From Sphingomonas anseongensis (GTDB lineage: Bacteria > Pseudomonadota > Alphaproteobacteria > Sphingomonadales > Sphingomonadaceae): a DNA stretch of 64,000 nucleotides. Where the stretch lies: NCBI RefSeq assembly GCF_023516495.1, contig NZ_JAMGBC010000001.1, positions 1,698,501 to 1,762,500 of the forward strand. The letters are read 5' to 3'. The notes beneath the pieces are model-generated. The model was not told the DNA's origin, made no database searches, and saw only the letters and a list, made by a program, of their open reading frames with translations. Positions 26,882 to 38,708 of the stretch are shown here, piece by piece. The position numbers and the translations under genes are program-made. Each line of letters starts with the position of its first letter. Within the stretch, counting starts at the first letter, position 1.

Positions 26882-27786
26882 GTGAACAGCAAGGCCGAAA
26901 GGCGGCGTCGCTGGGCCCGTGCCCAGCCGTCCTCGAGTCCCTGCGCCTCGATGAGCTGGAGGAGCCGCTTTCGCGCGGCGCCCTCGTTCCATTCCTTGTC
27001 GCGCTCGATGATCCCCAGGAGCTCGTCCGCTGCGCCGTCGCGGTCCCCGCCGGCCATTCGCGCTCCGGCGAGGTCGTAGCGCGCCTGAAGGTCGTCGGGA
27101 TTCGCCGCGACCTTCTTCTCGAGTTCCGCGGCGTCCGATCCGGCTCCGGCCAAAGCGGTCTCGAGCGCCGCCCGCGCCCGCCCGATCGCCGGATCGCTTG
27201 CCATTTCCGCAGTTAGGCCGTCGAGCGTAGCCTTCGCTTCGTCGAGCTCTCCGCCGGCCACGAGCGACCGGACCAGGCCGCTCGCAGCTCCGGCATCCTC
27301 AGGCGCCATGTCGCGCACCTGGCGGAAGATTCCGGCAGCGCGCTGCGGATCGCCTCCGGCGAGCACCTCTTCGCCCATTGCCAGGAGGGGACCGATCTCG
27401 GCGGTTTTCGGTGCGGCTTCCCCGGTTACTCCGAGCTGAGTGAGCAGCTGGTCGAGGACCTTGGCGATCTGCCCCTCGCTTCGATAGTTGGTGAGGTCGG
27501 CAACCGGCCGCCCCTGATAGAAAGCGTAGACGGTCGGGATCGACTGGACCTGGAACTGGGCAGCGATGATCTTGTCGGCCTCGACGTCGATCTTGACCAG
27601 CTTGACGCCCTTGTCCGCATAATCCTTCGCGATCTTGTCGAGCACGGGCGAAAGCTGCTTGCAGGGCCCGCACCACTCGGCCCAGAAGTCGAGCATCACG
27701 AGATGGGTCATCGACGGCTCGATGACCTCGCTCTCGAGCTTGGTCACCGCCGCGCGCTCGGCCTCGCTCATTCCCAAAGTCGCCAC
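26878..27786 (-). CDS. cnoX: Thioredoxin-TPR protein of the CnoX/YbbN type
   Basis: The 302-residue protein joins a thioredoxin domain (about residues 10-115) with the active site WAEWCGPCKQ to a C-terminal TPR-like region (about 130-290) with repeated AG-GLVRSLVAGGELDEAKATLDGL units. CnoX proteins are chaperedoxins that hold hypochlorite- or oxidation-damaged clients and pass them to DnaK or GroEL. This one keeps both cysteines, so it can also do thiol exchange. It is the first gene of a two-gene unit with the Lon-N protein. Confidence 0.9.
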   Translation of the reverse strand: MATLGMSEAERAAVTKLESEVIEPSMTHLVMLDFWAEWCGPCKQLSPVLDKIAKDYADKGVKLVKIDVEADKIIAAQFQVQSIPTVYAFYQGRPVADLTNYRSEGQIAKVLDQLLTQLGVTGEAAPKTAEIGPLLAMGEEVLAGGDPQRAAGIFRQVRDMAPEDAGAASGLVRSLVAGGELDEAKATLDGLTAEMASDPAIGRARAALETALAGAGSDAAELEKKVAANPDDLQARYDLAGARMAGGDRDGAADELLGIIERDKEWNEGAARKRLLQLIEAQGLEDGWARAQRRRLSALLFT

Positions 27787-27933
27787 GCTGGACCTTTCCT
27801 ACTCGTGCGGGCGAGTCATATGGCGCGGCGGGGCGCCGGTCACAAGACGATGTGCGGGCGCTTGCAGCGGGGGCTTGGCCCATGCTAGGCGCCCGCCACC
27901 TCGCCGCCGGTCCGGCGGCTCAGCGCCAATCGA

Positions 27934-28008
27934 GCGGGCGTAGCTCAGGGGTAGAGCACAACCTTGCCAAGGTTGGGGTCGAGGGTTCGAATCCCTTCGC
28001 CCGCTCCA
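27934..28008 (+). tRNA. tRNA-Gly(GCC)
   Basis: The acceptor stem GCGGGCG (27934-27940) pairs with CGCCCGC (27998-28004), then discriminator T and encoded CCA (28006-28008). The D-arm is TAGCTCAGGGGTAGAGCA. The anticodon stem CAACC/GGTTG carries loop TTGCCAA with anticodon GCC at 27966-27968. The T-arm contains GGGTTCGAATCCC. All cloverleaf elements are present. Confidence 0.97.
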
Positions 28009-28050
28009 GCGTTGACGCTAGGCAGTCCGAGGACTGCCGAGGACAACGCT
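28008..28050. terminator. Nested hairpin after tRNA-Gly
   Basis: AGCGTTG (28008-28014) pairs with CAACGCT (28044-28050) around an inner perfect stem GGCAGTCC (28021-28028) and GGACTGCC (28031-28038). It fills the gap between the tRNA and the converging BNR-protein gene, so it could end transcription from either side or mark the 3' end for tRNA processing. There is no U-run, so intrinsic termination is uncertain. Confidence 0.45.
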
Positions 28051-28057
28051 CAAACCC

Positions 28058-31279
<3,222 letters not shown>

Positions 31280-31284
31280 CACGG

Positions 31285-32151
31285 TCACTCCCCCTTCGGC
31301 GGCTGAGAGGAATCCTGGGGCTGGGTGGCGGGCGTTGGCGGCTGCTGCTCAGGCGGCTTGTTCGATGCGTCGGGCGGAGCGCCGCCGATCATCGCCGACG
31401 AGGGGCCGGCCGGCTGGGTGAACAGGGCAGGAGTGACCGGCGGGTTCGCCTCCGCGCTTTCGATCAGCACGCGCTGGCGCTGGTTGGACTGGCCCTGAGA
31501 CCAGCTTTCGAGCGACATCGGGAAATAGACTCCGTCCACCTTCTCGTAGTCGCCGAGCTCGGTTTCGGTGGTCTGCGGAGCGCCGCGAATCCGGCGCACC
31601 TCGGTCATCTTGATCTCGAGGAACGTGTCGGGATCGAGAAGGTAGGTGAACTCGTCGCCGTCCTTCTGCGTGACCTTGAGTTTGTAGGCCGAGGTCCCAT
31701 CGAAATTCTCACGGCCAAGGTAGGCGATGGTGCTTCCGTCCTTGCGCGAGTCCTGCAGGACACCGTCGATTCGCGACGAGTCAGCCATCGACCGAGCTTC
31801 GTCCGCCGACATCGTCTCCGCGTCCTTGCGGCCCTGGAAGGGATTGATCCGCCAGGCGGTTTGGCCGTCATAGCCCTGCATGTAGGTTAGGCCTTGGACA
31901 TTGCCTTCCATGCGCGCCTCGATCCCGTCGCTTCCGCCGCGTGCGCGGATTTCGCCATAGGCGAGCTCGAAGTCGCCGGGAAAAATCAGCTTACCGTGAA
32001 GGGCGATCGCCTTGATCGCGGCCAACGCCTGGGCGCCGCCTCGGGCTTCGAGATTCTTGTCGAGAAGACTTTGCGCGGTGACGTCCTGAGCGTGAGCGGG
32101 AATGGCAGCCGACACGCAAAGCGCGGCTGCAAGCACGTGACGAACGGCCAT
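31285..32151 (-). CDS. Exported LolA/outer-membrane lipoprotein-sorting-like protein
   Basis: The 288-residue product has a signal peptide (VLAAALCVSAAIPAHAQ). Its core then resembles outer-membrane lipoprotein-sorting proteins: LLDKNLEARGGAQALAAIKAIALHGKL, GYDGQTAWRINPFQG, then YKLKVTQKDGDEFTYLLDPDTFLEIKM and YFPMSLES. The last 45 residues are a low-complexity proline/glutamine tail (PPEQQPPTPATQPQ). It is encoded directly upstream of the BNR protein, five bases between the stop and the next ATG, so the two products are probably made together and may act together at the cell envelope. Their function is unknown. Confidence 0.75.
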   Translation of the reverse strand: MAVRHVLAAALCVSAAIPAHAQDVTAQSLLDKNLEARGGAQALAAIKAIALHGKLIFPGDFELAYGEIRARGGSDGIEARMEGNVQGLTYMQGYDGQTAWRINPFQGRKDAETMSADEARSMADSSRIDGVLQDSRKDGSTIAYLGRENFDGTSAYKLKVTQKDGDEFTYLLDPDTFLEIKMTEVRRIRGAPQTTETELGDYEKVDGVYFPMSLESWSQGQSNQRQRVLIESAEANPPVTPALFTQPAGPSSAMIGGAPPDASNKPPEQQPPTPATQPQDSSQPPKGE

Positions 32152-32256
32152 ATCTACTGCCCCCTGGATAGGCGGCGAGCATGCGACCGGCACCGGAACG
32201 AATCAAGCTTGGGGAGGCGCCGAATCCGCTGTCCGTCGAAAAGGGCAGCGTTTTCG

Positions 32257-32868
32257 TCAGACCAGCGGCCGCTCCCGAAACCATTTGGTGATGATGAACT
32301 TCACGCCTTTGCGCACCTTCATCCCGTGGTGGAGGGTAGCGGGGTTTGGGGCTCCGTCGGCAAGGAGGTTGTTCCAGGCGAGCAGCTTGCCGCGCTCCGG
32401 GTGGACGGTCTTGCCGATGGTCTTGAACCGTGTCGCTCCGCCGTCCTCCGGATCATTGAGGTAGAGCATCGCCGTCCAGGTCCGCTGCCCGCCGGCGGCG
32501 GTGTGGACGTAATAATCATAGCTCCCCGGGTTGAACGTGTCGGTGTGGGCGCGGAATTCCTGGCCGACCGCGTAGCGCTGGCCCTGGATCGGCTCGCCGA
32601 GTGCCGGGTCGAGCCCTAGCAGGCCGACAATCCTGCAGTCGACGTCAGCGACCACCGCGTCGCCTGAATCGAGGTCGCAGGTTTCGCTCGTTCGGAAATT
32701 CGCGATCCCGCTGTCGTCGGCGATGGTCGACGGCCGTCGCTGGCTGTCTATCCGCTCGATGATCGCGTCGCAGAGCTCGGGGGGAAGGAAGTCGCGGACG
32801 ATGAACAGGTCGAGGCTGGCGCTCGGCACCTTCTGAACGCCGGGAGTGCCGGCGAGGCGTTCAGCCAC
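32257..32868 (-). CDS. 2-oxoglutarate/Fe(II) dioxygenase, prolyl 4-hydroxylase type
   Basis: The 203-residue protein matches the P4H catalytic domain. The iron ligands are H108 and D110 in EFRAHTDTF and a distal histidine at about 180 in ATLHHGMKV; K190 in GVKFIITKWFR would bind 2-oxoglutarate. The central GGQRTWTAMLYLNDPEDGGATRF is also typical. Bacterial members hydroxylate prolines or other residues on proteins or peptides, and the target here is unknown. It lies just upstream of nothing coupled: 105 bases from the preceding exported-protein gene and 10 bases from the serine hydrolase gene, on the same strand. Confidence 0.9.
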   Translation of the reverse strand: MAERLAGTPGVQKVPSASLDLFIVRDFLPPELCDAIIERIDSQRRPSTIADDSGIANFRTSETCDLDSGDAVVADVDCRIVGLLGLDPALGEPIQGQRYAVGQEFRAHTDTFNPGSYDYYVHTAAGGQRTWTAMLYLNDPEDGGATRFKTIGKTVHPERGKLLAWNNLLADGAPNPATLHHGMKVRKGVKFIITKWFRERPLV

Positions 32869-32878
32869 TGCGGAGGAG

Positions 32879-33991
32879 TCACAGCCCGTAGCCGGACCCT
32901 TTTTGCATGTCGTGCTGAGTGATCACTGCTTTCACCACGTTGTTCATCAGTTTCATCCGAACCGGCAGCGGAGTGGAAGTCTTCTTGATCATCACCGCAA
33001 CCGAATAGGCGCGGCCGTCCGGGGCGGTCAGGATTCCGATATCGTTATAACCCGCCTGCACTCCGTCGAGCTCCTGGCCGGTCCCGGTCTTGTGGCTGAG
33101 CGTCCAGCCGGGCTGCAGCCCGCCCTTGAGACGGTTGGGGCCGGTGTGGGTGTTGCCCATGATGTTGAGCAGCCGAGCCGTTGATTCGGGCGACAGGAGC
33201 TCGCCGCGCTTCAGGCGAGCGAGTGCGGCGACGATCGCGCTGGGCGAGGCGCCGTCATAGGGATCCTCGATGTAGCGGTTCAGCGCGGCCCGGCGGACAG
33301 AGCGCGGCAGGGCGTTGCGAGCCTCGAAGAAGGCGTTGCCGACCGAATAGCTCTGCGACCACAGGAGTCCCGCGATCTTGCTCTGGAGCGCACGCTCGCC
33401 GTCGTAGAATCGGATCGCGCCGAGGCGCTTGTCGGCGATCATCTTTCGAACCGCGGCCGCTCCGCCCACCGAGCGCATCAGCTTATCGTTGGCCGTATTG
33501 TCGCTGGTGGTGATCGCACGAACCATCAGGTCGGAAAGCGTCGTAGTGTAGCCGCCACCCAGGATCAGCGACCGGATCGGCTGGTGGAACAAGGTCAGGT
33601 CGGACCGGGTGAGGGTAACCCTGTCGTCGAGCCGCACCCTCCCCTTGTCGACCGCGTCGAGCGCGGTGAGGGATACCCAGAGCTTGGACACGCTCTGCTG
33701 CGGATAAAGCTCATTGTCCTTCCAGCCGGTTTGCCACCCCTGGTCGATCGACCTGACGGCGATTCCGACACGGCCGTCGAAGGCGTTGCCGAGCGCATCG
33801 ATCCGGTCGCGAAGGTAGGCGGGTGCGACGGGCGCTCTTGTTACCGGCTGGGCGACAAGTTGCGCCGCCTGCGCCTGCCGCTTCACCGGCGCCGGCTTCG
33901 GCTGCTCGACGGACCGGATCGTCGCGGCGCCGATTTGGGTCATCCCGGCCAGCGCAAGTGCCAGCCCGACACGGCTCCAAAGTGACGTCAT
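32879..33991 (-). CDS. Exported serine hydrolase with class A beta-lactamase fold
   Basis: The 370-residue product has an N-terminal signal or anchor segment (VGLALALAGMTQIGAAT), a proline/glutamine linker, and a beta-lactamase-like domain. Motifs are SxxK as S100-VSK103, SDN at 163-165, and KTG at 301-303. A possible omega-loop glutamate is E199 in GERALQ, with glutamine where class A enzymes have asparagine. It could be a beta-lactamase, a carboxypeptidase or an esterase; resistance activity cannot be claimed. The ATG at 33991 was preferred over a GTG at 34009. Confidence 0.82.
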   Translation of the reverse strand: MTSLWSRVGLALALAGMTQIGAATIRSVEQPKPAPVKRQAQAAQLVAQPVTRAPVAPAYLRDRIDALGNAFDGRVGIAVRSIDQGWQTGWKDNELYPQQSVSKLWVSLTALDAVDKGRVRLDDRVTLTRSDLTLFHQPIRSLILGGGYTTTLSDLMVRAITTSDNTANDKLMRSVGGAAAVRKMIADKRLGAIRFYDGERALQSKIAGLLWSQSYSVGNAFFEARNALPRSVRRAALNRYIEDPYDGASPSAIVAALARLKRGELLSPESTARLLNIMGNTHTGPNRLKGGLQPGWTLSHKTGTGQELDGVQAGYNDIGILTAPDGRAYSVAVMIKKTSTPLPVRMKLMNNVVKAVITQHDMQKGSGYGL

Positions 33992-34107
33992 GAGCTCAAA
34001 TTCTCCCACCCTCTTCCGCTATTCTCAATGGCTTAGCAGCGCGCTCCTGAACCGTCGCTGTGTGGCCGGCGAGAAGAATCGCACAGGCGATTCTCCCTGC
34101 CAACCCC

Positions 34108-34893
34108 TCAGGACGGGTCGGAACGTCCGAGCAGCGCGGTGGATTCGATTTCGTCGAGCGCTCGGTGGGAGGCGACGTAGCGGCGGGCGGAGTTGATCCA
34201 GTCGCGGGCGCGCGGCGCTCCGGGAAGGCGCATCGTCTCTGCAAGGGCGGAATCCACTTCTCCCGACATCAGGTGCGCCAAAGCACGCTCGTACCGTGCT
34301 TTAGGCTGGCTGGACGGACGGTCGGAGCGATGGACGGTGATCAGCGACGACAGGCCGCGCTGCACGCCAGTCCAAAGACCCTCGTTCGGCGGCGGTCCGA
34401 TCAGCTCCGGCTCGAGGTCCTGGAACTGGCCGATCAGCTCGGTAAGCCGAACCGGCGACCGCGAGGAGGTGACGATCGTCGCTACCGCTTCGGGATGATC
34501 CTTTCCGAACCGGTCCACGAGCAGCGGCTCGAGATAGCCGAGCGCGACTCCGCGCTCGATCGCACGGCGTGCAGCAAAGGCTATGAGGAGCGCGTCGGCG
34601 CGGCCGGCAGAGCCTTGCGCCTGGGCGCTCTCGCTCTCGACCCGCTGAAGCCGCGCCTGGAGTTGGCCTATCTGGTCAGCGATGGCGGGGTTGAGGGTTG
34701 AAGTCGGATGCGGCTGGACCGGCAAAACCAGCTGTTGCGGCGGAGGCGCCGGTGCGGTGACTCCAAGCACGCGCGCAACCGACTGGTAATGGGCAAGCGC
34801 CCAGGTCGCTGCAGCCGCGCCGACCAGCACGAGCACCAGGCCGATGAGGAGCCGCGCTCCCCAACCCATTTCGCTTCGGCCCGCCCGCTCCAT
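34108..34893 (-). CDS. Mitofilin-like inner-membrane protein downstream of hemD
   Basis: The 261-residue protein has one N-terminal membrane helix (ARLLIGLVLVLVGAAAATWALA), a proline-rich stretch, a short coiled coil (ADQIGQLQARLQRVESESAQAQG), and a helical C-terminal domain. This matches alphaproteobacterial mitofilin-related (COG4223) proteins found after hemD. They have been linked to membrane architecture and haem biosynthesis, but the function here is not proven. The ATG at 34893 overlaps the hemD stop by one base (TGATG). Confidence 0.8.
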   Translation of the reverse strand: MERAGRSEMGWGARLLIGLVLVLVGAAAATWALAHYQSVARVLGVTAPAPPPQQLVLPVQPHPTSTLNPAIADQIGQLQARLQRVESESAQAQGSAGRADALLIAFAARRAIERGVALGYLEPLLVDRFGKDHPEAVATIVTSSRSPVRLTELIGQFQDLEPELIGPPPNEGLWTGVQRGLSSLITVHRSDRPSSQPKARYERALAHLMSGEVDSALAETMRLPGAPRARDWINSARRYVASHRALDEIESTALLGRSDPS

Positions 34894-35561
34894 CAGCCGC
34901 GTTTGTTGCACAGCCGCGCGGCGATGGCGAGAAGCGCCGAGTCGGCGGGTTCGGTGGCGACTTCGACCTCCTGCCACCCCGCACCGGCAGCCCGCGCTGC
35001 CTCACCGCTGATTGCAGCGATGCTCAGAATCTTGCGATCGAGCAGCCCCTGATCGGCAAGGTCCTTCAACCGCTGGCCGGCGCGTGGCGAGTGAACGAGC
35101 AGGACGGCATCGGCCAATGCCGGCAAGGCCGGGGGCGGTTCGACTGCGACGCTCTCGTAGACCGGAACGGCCTCAATCGATCCAGTGGAGGCAGGGCGCC
35201 GGTGGCGGCCGCACAGGTGAAGCAACTTGAGTTTCGGCGAGAGCGACTCGAGTAGATCCCCGACGCCTCCGTTTCCGGCCTTCGCCACGGTCAAACCCGC
35301 TTCCTTCGCTGCTGCTGCGGTCGCTTCGCCGACGCAGTAAGTCGGCAAGTCGCGAAAGGCGTCGAGACCCGGCCCCGCCTGGAGCACCGCGTTGGCGCTG
35401 GTCAGAAGCACGCAGTCGAACTTCTGCGGATCGGGCGGCGTCCATTCCAGCGCCTCGATTCGAAATAATGGCGCGATCAGCGGATCGAGCCCCATTGCCC
35501 GAACGGAGGCCGCGGTCCTGCTCGCGCCCGGCTCAGGCCGCAGGATCGCGACCGGCCTCAT
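34893..35561 (-). CDS. hemD: Uroporphyrinogen III synthase
   Basis: The 222-residue enzyme closes hydroxymethylbilane to uroporphyrinogen III. Conservation is low in this family, but the N-terminus VAILRPEPGASRTAASVRAMG and the motif FDCVLLTSANAVLQAG are characteristic. The position between hemC (four-base overlap) and the mitofilin-like gene is the usual alphaproteobacterial arrangement. Both hemC and hemD are encoded about 30 kb from hemE in this window. Confidence 0.92.
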   Translation of the reverse strand: MRPVAILRPEPGASRTAASVRAMGLDPLIAPLFRIEALEWTPPDPQKFDCVLLTSANAVLQAGPGLDAFRDLPTYCVGEATAAAAKEAGLTVAKAGNGGVGDLLESLSPKLKLLHLCGRHRRPASTGSIEAVPVYESVAVEPPPALPALADAVLLVHSPRAGQRLKDLADQGLLDRKILSIAAISGEAARAAGAGWQEVEVATEPADSALLAIAARLCNKRG

Positions 35562-36478
35562 GCTTTGGCGAACAGCCTCCGGATCGACTCCGGCGCCCGC
35601 TCGAGCATGTCCAGCGCGAGCTTCTCAGCCGACGCGTCATTACCGCACGGGAAGCTGGCCTCGTCGCGAACCCGGTCCTTTCCATCTACCGACAGGATCT
35701 CGGCGCGCAGGAAAACCTTCGTCCGCTCAACCGTAGCCAGGGCGGCGACGGGCGAAAGACATGAACCTCCAAGGGCCCGTGCGAAGGCCCGCTCGGCAGT
35801 CACCGTGGCCCGGCTTCCCGCGTCGTCGAGCAGCTTCAACAGCTGCAGGCAGTCGGTGTCTTCGGCACGGCATTCGACTCCGAGCGCGCCCTGGCCAGGT
35901 GCCGGAAGCATGATGTCGAACGGGATGGACGTACCGACATGATCGAGCTTCAGCCGGTGAAGGCCGGCGGCCGAAAGAATGGTGGCGTCCACTTCGCCGG
36001 CCTCCAGCTTCTTCAGGCGTGTATCGACATTTCCGCGCATCGGAATGATCTTCAGATCGGGCCTTGCCGCGAGCAGCTGGGCGGCGCGTCTTGGCGACGA
36101 AGTACCGACGACCGCGCCCTTCTTCAGCTGGTCGATGCTCTCCGCGCCGATCAGCTTGTCGTCGACGTAAACCCTCGGCCGGATCGCTGCGAGGCGGATC
36201 TCCACGGGGCGGATAACCTCGACGTCCTTCATCGAGTGGACTGCGAAATCGATGTCCCCGTTCAAAAGCGCGGCATCGAGCTCCTTCGTCCAAAGCGCCT
36301 TGCCGCCGACCTCGGCCAGCGGGCGGTCGGTGATCTTGTCGCCGCTGGTCTTGATGGAGACGATTTCGACATGCCCCGCCGGCCAGCGTTCGACCACCTC
36401 CAGCGCGGAGGCGATCTTTCGCGCCTGTACCATCGCCAAAAGAGATCCGCGGGTGCCAAGTCTGGGGTTACGGCGCAT
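35558..36478 (-). CDS. hemC: Hydroxymethylbilane synthase (porphobilinogen deaminase)
   Basis: The 306-residue enzyme joins four porphobilinogens into a linear tetrapyrrole on a dipyrromethane cofactor. Signatures are RLGTRGSLLAMVQA, VHSMKDVEV, TSSPRRAAQLLAARPDL, and the cofactor cysteine in RALGGSCLSPVAAL. An ATG at 36478 is chosen; a GTG three codons upstream (36487) is possible. The gene is divergent from tsaD with a gap of about 40 bases, a conserved pairing in this lineage. Confidence 0.96.
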   Translation of the reverse strand: MRRNPRLGTRGSLLAMVQARKIASALEVVERWPAGHVEIVSIKTSGDKITDRPLAEVGGKALWTKELDAALLNGDIDFAVHSMKDVEVIRPVEIRLAAIRPRVYVDDKLIGAESIDQLKKGAVVGTSSPRRAAQLLAARPDLKIIPMRGNVDTRLKKLEAGEVDATILSAAGLHRLKLDHVGTSIPFDIMLPAPGQGALGVECRAEDTDCLQLLKLLDDAGSRATVTAERAFARALGGSCLSPVAALATVERTKVFLRAEILSVDGKDRVRDEASFPCGNDASAEKLALDMLERAPESIRRLFAKA

Positions 36479-36519
36479 AGCTTCCACTAGTCCAACGGTT
36501 CGGGCATTGGGAAGAACGC

Positions 36520-37551
36520 ATGTCGCTCATCCTCGGCCTCGAATCCTCGTGCGACGATACCGCCGCGGCGCTGGTCACCGGCGATCGCCGGATTCTCGCC
36601 CAGGCCGTGGTCGGGCAGAACGATGCGCACCGCCCTTATGGCGGCGTGGTTCCGGAGATTGCCGCGCGGGCGCATGTGCAAATCCTTCCCGACCTCATTC
36701 GCCATGTTCTCGCCGAGGCGAATACGGACATCGCCGAGGTAGACGCCATCGCCGCGACGGCCGGCCCGGGGCTCATCGGCGGGGTGATGGTCGGTCTACT
36801 CACCGGGAAAGGCCTGGCGCTGTCCGCGGGCAAGCCACTGGTGGCGGTCAACCATCTCGAAGGCCATGCGCTGAGCCCCCGCCTCGTCGATCCGGACCTC
36901 GATTTTCCCTACCTGTTGCTCCTGGTCTCCGGCGGTCATTGCCAGATCCTCGAGGTGCTCGGCGTAGGCGACTATCGTCGGGTCGCGACGACGATCGACG
37001 ATGCGGCCGGCGAAGCGTTCGACAAGGCTGCGAAGCTGCTTGGCCTGCCTTATCCCGGCGGTCCGGCGATCGAGCAGCTGGCGAAGGAGGGCGACCCCGG
37101 AGCGGTGCCCCTTCCGCGACCGCTGGTGGGCTCGGGCGAGCCGCATTTCTCCTTCGCGGGCCTCAAGAGCGCGGTTCAGCGAGCGGCGGCTTCCGGCGAT
37201 CATTCGCCCGCCGACATTGCCGCGAGCTTCCAGCAGGCGGTGGTCGATTGCCTGGTCGACCGCGCGCGGCTCGCGCTCGAACGAAGCGACGCGCCGACGC
37301 TGGTCGTCGCCGGCGGAGTCGCCGCCAACCAGGCGATTCGCTCGGCGCTCCAGCAACTCGCCACCGGCAGCGGCCGCCGCTTCAGCGTGCCGCCCGGCTG
37401 GCTCTGCACCGACAATGCGGCGATGATCGCCTGGGCGGGAGCCGAGCGGTACGAGCGCGGGATGGTCGATGACCTGTCGGTTCCGGCGCGCGCTCGCTGG
37501 CCGCTCGATCCCGAAGCCGAGAAGGTCCGCGGCGCGGGGGTGAAGGCATGA
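36520..37551 (+). CDS. tsaD: tRNA N6-adenosine threonylcarbamoyltransferase TsaD
   Basis: The 343-residue enzyme installs the universal t6A modification at tRNA position 37. The N-terminal [16 protein letters not shown] nucleotide-binding motif, the metal motif VNHLEGHAL, and [14 protein letters not shown] are diagnostic, as is [16 protein letters not shown]. It needs TsaB, TsaC and TsaE, which are not seen here. It overlaps gpsA by four bases (ATGA), so the two are coupled. Confidence 0.97.
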   Translation: MSLILGLESSCDDTAAALVTGDRRILAQAVVGQNDAHRPYGGVVPEIAARAHVQILPDLIRHVLAEANTDIAEVDAIAATAGPGLIGGVMVGLLTGKGLALSAGKPLVAVNHLEGHALSPRLVDPDLDFPYLLLLVSGGHCQILEVLGVGDYRRVATTIDDAAGEAFDKAAKLLGLPYPGGPAIEQLAKEGDPGAVPLPRPLVGSGEPHFSFAGLKSAVQRAAASGDHSPADIAASFQQAVVDCLVDRARLALERSDAPTLVVAGGVAANQAIRSALQQLATGSGRRFSVPPGWLCTDNAAMIAWAGAERYERGMVDDLSVPARARWPLDPEAEKVRGAGVKA

Positions 37552-38528
37552 AGCGCGTGGCGGTCATCGGCGGCGGCGCCTGGGGCACGGCGCTTGCGCA
37601 GGTGGCTGCCAAGGCCGGCCGCGACACCCTGCTTTGGGCGCTCGAAAGCGACGTCGTCGACGGAATCAACGAGAGCCACGAAAACGGCCTCTTCCTGCCC
37701 GGAATTCCGCTGGACCCTGCAATCCGCGCCACTGGCGACCTCGACGAGATCGCCGATTGCGACGCGTGGCTGGTGGTCACCCCCGCCCAGCATATGCGCG
37801 CGGTTCTCGAGCGAGCGCCGCGCTGCGACGTGCCCCGGATCCTCTGCTCGAAGGGGATCGAGGAGCATCGTGGCGAGCTGCTGCACCAGGTTGCCGCGGA
37901 AGCCTGCCCGGGTGCTCCGGTAGCGGTCCTGTCGGGGCCGACCTTCGCTCACGAGGTGGCGAAAGGGCTTCCGACCGCGGTGACTCTTGCGGCCGAGGAT
38001 GAATCGCTCGGCGCGAGGCTCCGCGCCGGGCTCGCCCAGCCGACCTTCCGGATTTATGCGAGCAATGACGTAGCGGGGGCGGAGATCGGCGGCGCAGTCA
38101 AGAACGTGCTGGCGATCGCCTGCGGCGTCGTCGAGGGCCGCGGGCTTGGCCAGAACGCCCGCTCGGCACTGATCGCGCGCGGATTTGCCGAAATGACCCG
38201 CTTTGGGGTCGCGATGGGCGCCCGCCGCGAAACGCTCGCAGGCCTGTCGGGACTGGGCGATCTCGTCCTCACCTGCTCGTCGACCAGCTCGCGAAACTAT
38301 TCGCTCGGGGTAGGCCTCGGCCAAGGCAAGTCGGCCACCGAGCTGATGGCCGATCGGCGAACGGTCGCTGAAGGCGCGTTCACAGCGCCCGTTCTTGCCC
38401 GGCTTGCAAAGCAACGCGGGATCGACATGCCGATTGTCGACGCGGTCGACGCGCTGCTCAAAGACGCAAGGGTGGATTCGGTGCTTGAGGCGTTGCTGTC
38501 CAGGCCGCCGCGAGTCGAAGGCGTCTAG
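37548..38528 (+). CDS. gpsA: NAD(P)-dependent glycerol-3-phosphate dehydrogenase
   Basis: The 326-residue enzyme reduces dihydroxyacetone phosphate to sn-glycerol 3-phosphate for phospholipid synthesis. The Rossmann motif [16 protein letters not shown] is at residues 5-20. [19 protein letters not shown] and the catalytic lysine in [17 protein letters not shown] follow, with [14 protein letters not shown] and [12 protein letters not shown]. It is coupled to tsaD upstream and converges with the small SdhAF4 gene, with overlapping 3' ends. Confidence 0.96.
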   Translation: MKRVAVIGGGAWGTALAQVAAKAGRDTLLWALESDVVDGINESHENGLFLPGIPLDPAIRATGDLDEIADCDAWLVVTPAQHMRAVLERAPRCDVPRILCSKGIEEHRGELLHQVAAEACPGAPVAVLSGPTFAHEVAKGLPTAVTLAAEDESLGARLRAGLAQPTFRIYASNDVAGAEIGGAVKNVLAIACGVVEGRGLGQNARSALIARGFAEMTRFGVAMGARRETLAGLSGLGDLVLTCSSTSSRNYSLGVGLGQGKSATELMADRRTVAEGAFTAPVLARLAKQRGIDMPIVDAVDALLKDARVDSVLEALLSRPPRVEGV

Positions 38529-38692
38529 AAATCGATCGCAATTCCCTTCTTCTCCCAGTCGCCATAGCGGGTCGGGTCGGGCCGCGCCTCCTCGCCCTCG
38601 GGAGGGCCGGGGTCGGCGACCGGCTCCGGTTCGGGAACCGGAGGCGACTTGGACAAATGCTTGGGCGGATCGAGATGCCTGGGCCGTTTCAT
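38525..38692 (-). CDS. Succinate dehydrogenase assembly factor 4-like protein (DUF1674)
   Basis: This 55-residue protein begins MKRPRHLDPPKHLSKS, has an acidic proline-rich middle, and ends [15 protein letters not shown], which is the DUF1674/SdhAF4 signature. In eukaryotes SdhAF4 helps flavinylated SdhA join SdhB and limits reactive oxygen. Bacterial members are thought to act similarly. Its 3' end overlaps that of gpsA, and its start is 17 bases from that of rsmB on the other strand. Confidence 0.88.
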   Translation of the reverse strand: MKRPRHLDPPKHLSKSPPVPEPEPVADPGPPEGEEARPDPTRYGDWEKKGIAIDF

Positions 38693-38708
38693 GCCGCCAA
38701 GATGAGCT

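Noticed and set aside
26874-26889. CACGTG palindrome at the start of the Lon-N gene
   Set aside because: About seven mismatches to parS; the shared core occurs by chance in GC-rich sequence.
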